Assembly: GCA_030731845.1 (NCBI GenBank)
Contig: JANQTF010000307.1
Coordinates: 1 to 36,264, forward strand
DNA: 36,264 nt
Source of the DNA: Bacteroidia bacterium
GTDB lineage: Bacteria > Bacteroidota > Bacteroidia > J057
Direction of reading: 5' to 3'
The first letter of the stretch is position 1, and the number at the start of each line of letters is the position of its first letter. Shown here piece after piece: positions 8,705-14,807 of the stretch. The position numbers and the translations under genes were made by a program. The notes under the pieces were generated by a model. The model did no database searches. It was not told where the DNA came from and saw only the letters and a list, made by a program, of their open reading frames with translations.

Positions 8705-10053
8705 CAAGCATCTTATCCTTCAAGGCCTTCTCCCCTCAACATCGCTTGCTACATAGATTTGCCGCGCTGCTGCTCCTTTGCTTGTTAGGGGCTTGCAGTT
8801 CTGAAAACGGAAAAAATACCTGGAAAACAGCGATAACCGGGACAGGTGTAGAAATCCTGCAAACGGAAAACGGCTTCCAACTTTTTCGCGAAGGCAAGCC
8901 CTTTGTGATCAAGGGGGCATCGGGCTACCTCTACTGGGAAGAACTGGCCCGGCAGGGGGCCAATACCGCCAGAACCTATGACAGCTTTCGGCTCGACAGC
9001 CTGCTCGACCATGCCGATACCCTCGGCCTCGCCGTTATCGCCGGGATGGATGTGCCCAAGATCAGGGACGGATTCGATTTCAGCAGACAGGAAGCCACTG
9101 ATGCACTCACCGATTCCCTGCTTCAAACTGTGAAGCAATATAAAAATCATCCTGCTCTCCTTTGCTGGGCACTGGGAAACGAGGTGAATCTCCTGCACTT
9201 TGACAACAAGGATTACTGGACATGGACCAACCAAATGGTGCAAGCCATTCATGCCGCAGATCCTGCTCATCCTGTGATTGTGAGTGTGAATGAACGAAGG
9301 AGAAACTACGAATTGGCCCAAAAACTGGCACCCTCAATAGACATTCTCGGGGTCAATGTATTTGCCAATATGGAGCAAATGATCGGTGATCTGGACGCGG
9401 AAGATACCTGGAGAGGCCCTCTTCTTGTCACAGAATGGAGCCCCATTGGGTATTGGGAGGCCGAGAGAACCCAATGGAATGCCCCGGTAGAATCCAGTGA
9501 CCTGAAAAAAGCAGCCCTCTATGAATGGTATTATCAGACCTATCTCTCTGAGCAAAACCCTCGCTTGCTGGGTTCGCTTGTATTTTATTGGGGGCAAAAA
9601 TTGGAGCGCACCGATACCTGGTTCAGCCTTTTTTCCATTGAAAGTGAAAAAACAGCCGTAGTGGACGCCATGGGGAAAGTATGGGGAGCCCCCCAACCAG
9701 ACAATCATGCTCCAACCGTAGGAGCCCTCTTTTTTGATGGACCGGAAGTTGCCCGCGATGTCTTCCTGCCGGCAGGAGATCAAGTCAGGGTGCAGGCTTT
9801 TCCAGAAGACCTTGATGGAGACGAGATCGTGCTGACCTGGGAGATTTTACCCGAAGGCGATTATATGTATATCACTGGCGGAGATGCGGAAATCAGGCCT
9901 GAGCCCGTGGAGACGGAAATAGCTACAGAAGGGAATTTTGCCAGCTTTCAGGTCCCTGAAAAAACAGGAGCCTATCGAATCTTCGCTTACGCCAGAGACG
10001 CAAAAGGAGGCTTTGGCTATCACAACCTCCCTTTTTATGTGGTCAATAAATAA
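8701..10053 (+). CDS. Lipoprotein glycoside hydrolase, TIM barrel plus beta-sandwich
   Basis: A 450-residue protein starting at the ATG that overlaps the upstream stop (ATGA, 8701-8704), so the two genes are probably translationally coupled. A long n-region and hydrophobic stretch end in a lipobox (LLGAC, Cys32), predicting a periplasmic lipoprotein; no acidic surface-export signal follows the Cys. Residues about 50-330 are a retaining clan-A barrel with acid/base E161 (CWALGNEVN) and nucleophile E245 (LLVTEWSPIGYW). Residues about 335-450 look like an Ig/PKD-type beta-sandwich. The barrel and tail align segment by segment with residues about 850-1259 of the upstream synthase fusion, so this is a paralogous copy of the same module. 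It most likely acts on the same polysaccharide, as hydrolase or transglycosylase. The exact GH family (GH2-like versus GH72-like) cannot be decided by eye. Confidence 0.85.
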   Translation: MTSILSFKAFSPQHRLLHRFAALLLLCLLGACSSENGKNTWKTAITGTGVEILQTENGFQLFREGKPFVIKGASGYLYWEELARQGANTARTYDSFRLDSLLDHADTLGLAVIAGMDVPKIRDGFDFSRQEATDALTDSLLQTVKQYKNHPALLCWALGNEVNLLHFDNKDYWTWTNQMVQAIHAADPAHPVIVSVNERRRNYELAQKLAPSIDILGVNVFANMEQMIGDLDAEDTWRGPLLVTEWSPIGYWEAERTQWNAPVESSDLKKAALYEWYYQTYLSEQNPRLLGSLVFYWGQKLERTDTWFSLFSIESEKTAVVDAMGKVWGAPQPDNHAPTVGALFFDGPEVARDVFLPAGDQVRVQAFPEDLDGDEIVLTWEILPEGDYMYITGGDAEIRPEPVETEIATEGNFASFQVPEKTGAYRIFAYARDAKGGFGYHNLPFYVVNK

Positions 10054-10062
10054 TCTCGTCCG

Positions 10063-10662
10063 CTATTCAGATACCCACGACACTTTTTCGGACCAGTCAA
10101 CGACGCGGCGCCCGGGAGGAATGATGCCTGTGGGCACGCCGAGATAGAAAAATCCCAGACATTTGTCTTGTGGCCCGAGCCCAAGCCATTCTCTCAACGC
10201 ATCGCGATAGGTGAACCCTCCGGTGCTCCAATAGCCACCAAGCCCGAGGGCCGTGGTCATGAGCCACATATTTTGGACCGCACAGGCCACCGCTTCAATC
10301 TCCTCGATTTCGGGGATGTTGGCGTTGCTACCGCGCTTCATGCAGATCGCTATTACATGGGCGGCTTCTGTGGGGCGGCTGGCGAGGCTGTCGTATTTGG
10401 CCTGCTGAAACAGCTCGGGAGGCGTTTCGCTCTGGTAAATATCTGCCTGTGCTTTGCCAAGGCGTGCACGCGCATCGCCCGAAAACACCTGAAAAAACCA
10501 GGGCTCCGTGCGCCCATGATTGGGCGCCCAATGCGCCGCTTCGATGAGCTTCCCCACCATGTCGAGGGGGATATCATCGCCAGAATACTGTTTCGGATAC
10601 ACAGAGCGACGGCTCAGAATGAGGTCGCGCAAAGCTTCAGCAGAAAAGGTGTCAATGGCCAT
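10063..10662 (-). CDS. Nitroreductase family FMN-dependent oxidoreductase
   Basis: A 199-residue protein. The start is set at the ATG giving MAIDTFSAEALRDLI; a longer in-frame extension to 10776 would run into the divergent peroxidase gene. Family signatures are the N-terminal SRRSVYPKQY segment (phosphate and flavin contact), AAHWAPNHGRTEPW, and the later GLGGYWSTG and LGFFYLGVP segments typical of the NfsA/NfnB fold. Such enzymes are homodimeric, bind FMN and reduce nitro compounds or quinones with NAD(P)H; the physiological substrate is usually unknown. The stop lies only 9 nt from the convergent stop of the lipoprotein glycosidase, with no terminator hairpin between them. The upstream neighbour on the other strand is a glutathione peroxidase, so a redox-defence pairing is possible but is inference. 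Confidence 0.88.
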   Translation of the reverse strand: MAIDTFSAEALRDLILSRRSVYPKQYSGDDIPLDMVGKLIEAAHWAPNHGRTEPWFFQVFSGDARARLGKAQADIYQSETPPELFQQAKYDSLASRPTEAAHVIAICMKRGSNANIPEIEEIEAVACAVQNMWLMTTALGLGGYWSTGGFTYRDALREWLGLGPQDKCLGFFYLGVPTGIIPPGRRVVDWSEKVSWVSE

Positions 10663-10767
10663 ATCACAGAATTGAGCGTGAAGTTGGCTGATTTTTCTCA
10701 AGAATCCTGAAGTTGAGGAACAAATCAGGCCAAAGTTCTGTTCAACATTCTGATTGATCTTTATCCA

Positions 10768-11328
10768 ATGAAACATCGCATCCTCACAATTCTCCCCTGT
10801 TTCCTTTTCCTCTTGTCAATTTCTCCCCTCATGGCACAAACAGACAGCCTATCAGCATCGGTTCATTCCTTCACCATGACTTCGCTCCAGGGCGAGGAAG
10901 TGTCTCTGGGCGACTACGCCGGAAAGGTAGTGGTGATTGTGAATGTGGCCTCTAAATGTGGGCTCACGCCGCAGTATGAAGACCTTCAGCGCTTCTACAC
11001 CGAGTATGCAGATCGTGGGGTCGTGGTGCTTGGCTTTCCTGCCAATAATTTTGCCGGACAAGAGCCCGGTACCAACGAGGAGATCGCACAGTTTTGCAGC
11101 GCCAATTATGGCGTTTCCTTCCCGATGTTTTCCAAAATATCTGTCAAAGGCAAAGAGCAGCACCCGCTCTATCAATTTCTCGAAGAAGCCACAGGCGAAA
11201 AACCCGGCTGGAATTTTCACAAATACCTCATTAACCAGGAAGGTCAGGTCGTTGCCTCCATTTCTCCCCAAACCGGCATCTACGACCCCAAAGTGATGGC
11301 CATGCTCAAAGAGCTGGGGATTGAGTAA
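10768..11328 (+). CDS. Secreted glutathione peroxidase-like thiol peroxidase
   Basis: A 186-residue protein with an N-terminal signal peptide ending near LMAQ (about residue 23), so it should act in the periplasm. The thioredoxin-fold GPx domain has the three classic blocks: NVASKCGLT with peroxidatic Cys64 (not selenocysteine, codon TGT), FPANNFAGQEPG with Gln98, and PGWNFHKYL with Trp148 and Asn149. Together these give the Cys-Gln-Trp-Asn active site. Bacterial cysteine GPx proteins normally reduce hydroperoxides using thioredoxin rather than glutathione. The length fits the family plus signal peptide. It is divergent from the nitroreductase, with 105 nt between the start codons that must hold both promoters. 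Confidence 0.93.
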   Translation: MKHRILTILPCFLFLLSISPLMAQTDSLSASVHSFTMTSLQGEEVSLGDYAGKVVVIVNVASKCGLTPQYEDLQRFYTEYADRGVVVLGFPANNFAGQEPGTNEEIAQFCSANYGVSFPMFSKISVKGKEQHPLYQFLEEATGEKPGWNFHKYLINQEGQVVASISPQTGIYDPKVMAMLKELGIE

Positions 11329-11426
11329 TACTGGACTCTAGCTCTCACGAGCCGGATTCATGACTTCGAATAAAACATACCACAGAATAAGGATTACTGC
11401 GCCTCTCTTTTTGTGGACAGGGTGTA

Positions 11427-11574
11427 CTTTCTTCCAACCACGGATTACTCAGATTTTCACAGATTTTTCTATATGTAAAATGAGGAATTTGTGATGCCCT
11501 TTCTTTCAACCACAGATTACTCAAATCTACTCCGTGTTAATCTGTGAAATCTGTGGTGTACTTTCTTTCGACCA
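11427..11574. repeat. Intergenic imperfect direct repeats with internal inverted repeat
   Basis: A 27-nt unit at 11427-11453 recurs at 11499-11525 with three mismatches, and its first 14 nt recur at 11561-11574 with one mismatch. Units begin CTTTCTT and contain CCACRGATTACTCA. Inside, ACCACAGATT (11509-11518) is a perfect inverted match to AATCTGTGGT (11548-11557), so the region can fold as a hairpin. This type of CACAGATT-rich intergenic repeat is widespread in bacterial genomes; it may be a small non-autonomous element. Confidence 0.7.
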
Positions 11575-11663
11575 TTGATACCATCCTGAAAGTATTCAAG
11601 GCACTCAACGCGGACATCAGCTTCCGCATCAAACTGGAGGATCAGTTTCTCTCCCTTCCCTGA
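11571..11663 (+). pseudogene. 3' relic of an XRE/HipB-like antitoxin or regulator gene
   Basis: The frame ending at TGA 11661-11663 reads as about 30 codons with the pattern TIDTILKVFKALNADISFRI. That closely resembles the last helix and C-terminal strand of XRE-family antitoxins, where the helix-turn-helix is followed by a 'pTLdTLlkvlkAL' helix. There is no start codon and no DNA-binding helices upstream in frame; the sequence immediately 5' is the repeat cluster, whose third partial unit overlaps the first codons. Most likely an older toxin-antitoxin gene was truncated here. A chance reading frame is possible given the short length. Confidence 0.45.
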
Positions 11664-11670
11664 GCCGGAC

Positions 11671-12738
11671 TCACTCCAGTCCATACCACCACCCCCAAAG
11701 CCAGGCGGCTTTGCCGCTGAGGACAGAGCTTTCGCTGAGCGAGGACCAGCTCGTTTCGGGAAGTTCTTCTTCCATCTGCTCGCCGTTGGGTCGGGTGAGA
11801 ATCACCCGATATCGAGCAGCTCGCTCCCCTTCTTTCACATCGGCCATGCCGTTGTAGCGCGAAGGATCAGGCCACTGTGGCTCGTGGTCTTGTCCGCTGC
11901 TAGTGAGCAGATAGTCTTTGCGGGCTACCCATTCCCACAATTTGTAGCGATACTTGGTGGCATACACGGGCACCTGATCGTAGATTTCTTCCTGATATTC
12001 CACCTGCCGGCTTTCATACACGGGCTCGTTGCAATATTGCGTTTCGAAGTAGCCGTTTCCCTTGTCGATGGTGCCGCAGGCCACACGACGAGAGCCTGTC
12101 TGCACCCGCTCGGTGCGCGTGCGGGTCTCGTAGCCCCTGAATACTTTGTTGTAGTGGTGAATGTCCTGAAAAGAACTCACTTCAAATGCACCCGCAGGTG
12201 TACTCCAATCCTCGTGGGCCACGGCCTCTTTGTGTAGCATTTGAATGCTGCGCTCCCAGCGAAAGCCATCTACCTGCACCTCCACAGTGCGCGGGATCGC
12301 GCCACCACCTACCACCGCAGCTATGAGCAGGAGAATAGGCAGAAAAAAGCTGCGCTTTTTCCGGGGTTTATTCCGCTCGATTTCTTCTGGGTGAAGGGTG
12401 CGCTTGCGGGTTTCGGGCGAAACGGGAATTTCCTGCTGCGAATATCGGCGCTCTTGCAGCGCCACATCCTCGCTTTCTTCGTCGCGAGGATTTCCGCAGG
12501 ATTGGCAAGTGTCTTGTGAAGCTTTATTTTGACCGTGACAATGGCCACAGATCCAGTCGGCACCGGCCCGTGCCGCGCGAATACTCGCTTCATCCCGAAG
12601 CTCCTCAGCATCTGAGGGCAGATAAAAGCGTACGTCGCGAGGGCGGCTCGCACCACAGTTTGGGCACCGGGTCTCTGGTCCCAGCACGCCACGCTGCCCA
12701 CAACTAGGGCAATCCCACCTTCCGATTTTGACCGCCAT
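11671..12738 (-). CDS. Membrane protein with zinc ribbon and RanBP2-type zinc finger
   Basis: A 355-residue protein. The ATG at 12738 is preferred over an in-frame TTG at 12762. Residues 10-28 form a four-Cys zinc ribbon (C10, C13, C25, C28). Residues 62-81 match the RanBP2-type finger exactly: W-x-C-x2-C-x3-N-x6-C-x2-C, with W62, C64, C67, N71, C78 and C81. A basic stretch (KPRKKR, about 124-129) precedes one membrane helix (about 130-148). The remaining roughly 200 residues are rich in Tyr, Arg and Glu, contain two more Cys, and end in a Trp-rich tail. By the positive-inside rule the zinc fingers should be cytoplasmic and the large C-terminal domain periplasmic. Function unknown; it resembles uncharacterised zinc-ribbon proteins. 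Nothing in the neighbourhood points to a role. Confidence 0.8.
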   Translation of the reverse strand: MAVKIGRWDCPSCGQRGVLGPETRCPNCGASRPRDVRFYLPSDAEELRDEASIRAARAGADWICGHCHGQNKASQDTCQSCGNPRDEESEDVALQERRYSQQEIPVSPETRKRTLHPEEIERNKPRKKRSFFLPILLLIAAVVGGGAIPRTVEVQVDGFRWERSIQMLHKEAVAHEDWSTPAGAFEVSSFQDIHHYNKVFRGYETRTRTERVQTGSRRVACGTIDKGNGYFETQYCNEPVYESRQVEYQEEIYDQVPVYATKYRYKLWEWVARKDYLLTSSGQDHEPQWPDPSRYNGMADVKEGERAARYRVILTRPNGEQMEEELPETSWSSLSESSVLSGKAAWLWGWWYGLE

Positions 12739-12826
12739 TGTCTTTTCTAGTAGTTCAGCCAAAAGATACAGAATTGCCCGTCAGGAGAAAACTGAGGAGG
12801 GGAAATTGTTGAATGAGGGAATGGGT

Positions 12827-12844
12827 GAAAGAAAGAAAGAAAGA
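12827..12844. repeat. GAAA microsatellite within a purine-rich spacer
   Basis: About four and a half GAAA units lie in the 250-nt spacer between the zinc-ribbon gene and gcvH. The flanks are G-rich on the plus strand to the left (about 12794-12826) and C-rich to the right (about 12865-12906), so they are roughly inverted to each other. Confidence 0.65.
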
Positions 12845-12919
12845 ATCGCACCTTATACCTTTATTCCCATTATACCCTAATTCCCCATCAACCCATCCCC
12901 TTCACCTCCAAACATACCA

Positions 12920-12964
12920 AGAGCCAGAGGCTACAACCCTGTCTGAGTGGCAGCTTCTGGCTCT
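12920..12964 (-). terminator. Hairpin downstream of gcvH
   Basis: A 13-bp inverted repeat with one wobble position (AGAGCCAGAGGCT at 12920-12932, AGCTTCTGGCTCT at 12952-12964) lies 25 nt past the gcvH stop on the minus strand. There is no strong U-run after it, so it is a candidate terminator or 3'-end hairpin only. Confidence 0.5.
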
Positions 12965-12988
12965 GTATCAAAGTTCCAAAGGAATTTC

Positions 12989-13372
12989 TCAGGCATTCTC
13001 TACCTGGGCCTCGTAGTCGGCGGCGCTCAGCAGTGCAGACCTGTCAGCACCTTCGCTGATCTGCACCTTGATCATCCAACCTGAGCCGTAAGGTTCTTCA
13101 TTTACAAACTGTGGATCGTCTTCCAGTGCGGCATTCACCTCCAGGATGGTGCCTGTAATCGGCATAAAGAGATCAGAAACAGTTTTAACCGCCTCTACTG
13201 AGCCAAATACGTCGTTGGCTTCGACCTCATCGCCCACCGTTTCAATGTCCACGTACACAATGTCTCCCAATTGAGACTGTGCAAAATCGGTAATACCAAT
13301 CACCGCAATGTCTCCTTCAATTCTTACCCATTCGTGCTCGCTGGTATAAAGAAGGTCCTGTGGAATGTTCAT
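12989..13372 (-). CDS. gcvH: Glycine cleavage system H protein
   Basis: A 127-residue protein from the ATG giving MNIPQDLLYTSEHEW, the standard GcvH beginning; the longer open frame to 13468 is rejected. It has the conserved start YTSEHEWV, the DFAQSQLGDIVYV segment, and the lipoyl site GSVEAVKTVSDL with Lys63 as the lipoylated residue. The C-terminal part (NEEPYGSGWMIKV) also matches. H protein carries the aminomethyl group on its lipoyl arm between the P, T and L proteins of glycine cleavage in the cytoplasm. Length fits the family. A TATCTTTG box 55 nt upstream of the start suggests its own promoter. In flavobacteria gcvH is, from memory, often next to sprA; here it is about 8 kb away. Confidence 0.96.
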   Translation of the reverse strand: MNIPQDLLYTSEHEWVRIEGDIAVIGITDFAQSQLGDIVYVDIETVGDEVEANDVFGSVEAVKTVSDLFMPITGTILEVNAALEDDPQFVNEEPYGSGWMIKVQISEGADRSALLSAADYEAQVENA

Positions 13373-13426
13373 GTGACTTAAAATTGAAGGGGAATCCTTG
13401 ATAAAAATTATGTGTCTGCTACTTTT

Positions 13427-13434
13427 CAAAGATA
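13427..13434 (-). promoter_or_regulatory. Candidate Bacteroidota -7 box upstream of gcvH
   Basis: On the minus strand this reads TATCTTTG, an exact match to the TAnnTTTG box used by the Bacteroidota primary sigma factor. It lies 54 nt before the gcvH start. The -33 TTG element is poor (a TTC at about the right spacing), so confidence is moderate. Confidence 0.5.
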
Positions 13435-13476
13435 ACTCACCCTCGGGTAAGCTATCTGAAGAAAACACAGCGAAAT

Positions 13477-14715
13477 CTACAAAGTTTTTTGAGCCCCTGC
13501 ACGAAACTCCTCAAGGAGAATATGCGCCTTATGAACAAATTCCTGCATATTCACAGAAAGCATCGCCTCCTCTTCCACCCATTCCCGGTTTTGCCTGGCG
13601 GAATGAGCCTTCCATTGATCCAGGCTTTCCCAAATTTCTTTGATAGAAAGTGCCAAATTATCAGGGGTAAATGGCTGCACGACCCGCCCATGCAACCCGT
13701 CCTGCATCACTTCTCTCGTGGCGGGGGTGTCATTTACCACTGGAATCGCCCCGATATAGCGCCCTTCGCTCAAGGCATTGGAATATCCGTCATAAACAGG
13801 AGCCGAGACAAACACGTCGGTAAAATTCCACAACAAGCACATGTCTTCGCGGGGAATCACCTCTCTGATGAGTGAAAACTGAGGAAACGCGCTTTCGAGC
13901 GCCTTTGCCTCGCGGTCCATGGCCACGGGCACCGCATAGCCTGCGCTTAGCATGATCACACGTGTGTGGCCAAGTGCACCGCTTCGCAGCAGCATAGCAA
14001 ATGCTTCCAAAATGATATCGCCCTGATAAATGGGCTTGATGCCACGAGGGCTGAGCAAGAGCCCTTGCCCGGGTGCGAGGCCATAGGTCTGCCGAATTCT
14101 TTGCTCCTGCTCCTCGCTCATCTCAAATAATGCGGGTTCAACGCCCCAACGGTTGAGATATGACTTGTGTGCTGGCACAGCAAACCATTGCCGCATGGCA
14201 TCCACGAGCACGCGATTATCGCCGCTCACCATATCGGCAGCATGCAGAGCCTTGAAGACTTCTCTGCGAAATAGCCATTGCTTGAGTGGGTATTGGAGTC
14301 GCTCTTTCCAGGTGGCTTTCCCACTCAGGCTCCGGCTCCACAGCCGCTCAGGGGCCACTTCTTCTCCATCTCTGGGCGAATACTCCAAAATATCGGCTCC
14401 CATGGCCACGGCCATGATCGGGTGCAGGCCCGCACGCCGCGCCCAAACGCCAAATGGCGTCACGTCAATGGGATTCACGATATCGATTCTGTGGGCCAGG
14501 AGCGCCTCTCTCAATCTGTCGCCGCTACTCAGGTAGCTAAAGTAGCTGAGCTTGCCACGCCAGCTGAGTCTCGGCTTCACCTGCACACAGGGCACGTGGG
14601 GCAACTGATACTCAGAAAAACTGAATACCGTTACTTTCAGCCCAAGTGCCAGCAGGGCGCTTGTCCATTTACGGGTATGAAAACTATCGGGCTCAGCAAG
14701 TACAGCGATGTGCAT
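13477..14715 (-). CDS. Glycosyltransferase family 4
   Basis: A 412-residue GT-B fold glycosyltransferase. The N-terminus (HIAVLAEPDSFHTRKWTSAL) is the usual first strand and helix of GT4 acceptor domains. The C-terminal nucleotide-sugar domain shows WGVEPALFE, SPRGIKPIYQG and the signature DGYSNALSEGRYIGAIPVV, which corresponds to the ExxxxxxxE donor-binding motif with Asp in place of the first Glu. Retaining transfer of a sugar from a nucleotide donor is expected, in the cytoplasm, probably for LPS or exopolysaccharide. Acceptor and sugar are unknown. It lies 104 nt upstream of the gcvH start on the same strand, with a separate promoter candidate, so it is probably its own transcription unit or cotranscribed with the gene upstream. 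Confidence 0.88.
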   Translation of the reverse strand: MHIAVLAEPDSFHTRKWTSALLALGLKVTVFSFSEYQLPHVPCVQVKPRLSWRGKLSYFSYLSSGDRLREALLAHRIDIVNPIDVTPFGVWARRAGLHPIMAVAMGADILEYSPRDGEEVAPERLWSRSLSGKATWKERLQYPLKQWLFRREVFKALHAADMVSGDNRVLVDAMRQWFAVPAHKSYLNRWGVEPALFEMSEEQEQRIRQTYGLAPGQGLLLSPRGIKPIYQGDIILEAFAMLLRSGALGHTRVIMLSAGYAVPVAMDREAKALESAFPQFSLIREVIPREDMCLLWNFTDVFVSAPVYDGYSNALSEGRYIGAIPVVNDTPATREVMQDGLHGRVVQPFTPDNLALSIKEIWESLDQWKAHSARQNREWVEEEAMLSVNMQEFVHKAHILLEEFRAGAQKTL

Positions 14716-14732
14716 GGAAGAGGTCTGAGCGA

Positions 14733-14740
14733 CAAAACTA
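14733..14740 (-). promoter_or_regulatory. Candidate -7 box upstream of the GT4 gene
   Basis: The minus strand reads TAGTTTTG, matching TAnnTTTG, 17 nt before the start codon. A TTG lies 24 nt further upstream, slightly longer than the usual spacing. The implied leader is very short, which lowers confidence. Confidence 0.35.
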
Positions 14741-14807
14741 AGAGATTTGCCTTTCGGAAACGATCAAGATTTCATAATCTCTGACAAGCAGGGATTCATT
14801 GTCCAAG

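Larger units (their letters stand above)
11329..11670. other. Intergenic region with repeats and a gene relic
   Basis: This 342-nt stretch has no intact gene. It holds the imperfect direct-repeat cluster (11427-11574) and the in-frame 3' relic of a regulator gene (11571-11663). A 44-codon ORF at 11360-11494 runs through the repeat and looks accidental. I see no clear terminator for the peroxidase gene. Confidence 0.7.

Noticed and set aside
10168-10710. 180-codon plus-strand ORF opposite the nitroreductase
   Set aside because: It is antisense to a gene with clear nitroreductase motifs and has no recognisable domains.
11360-11494. Short plus-strand ORF of 44 codons after the peroxidase gene
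   Set aside because: It runs through the repeat unit, has no recognisable protein features and no promoter; most likely accidental.
12739-12762. Upstream TTG start for the zinc-ribbon protein
   Set aside because: An ATG eight codons downstream precedes the first conserved residues, and the TTG overlaps a TATCTTTTG promoter-like string.
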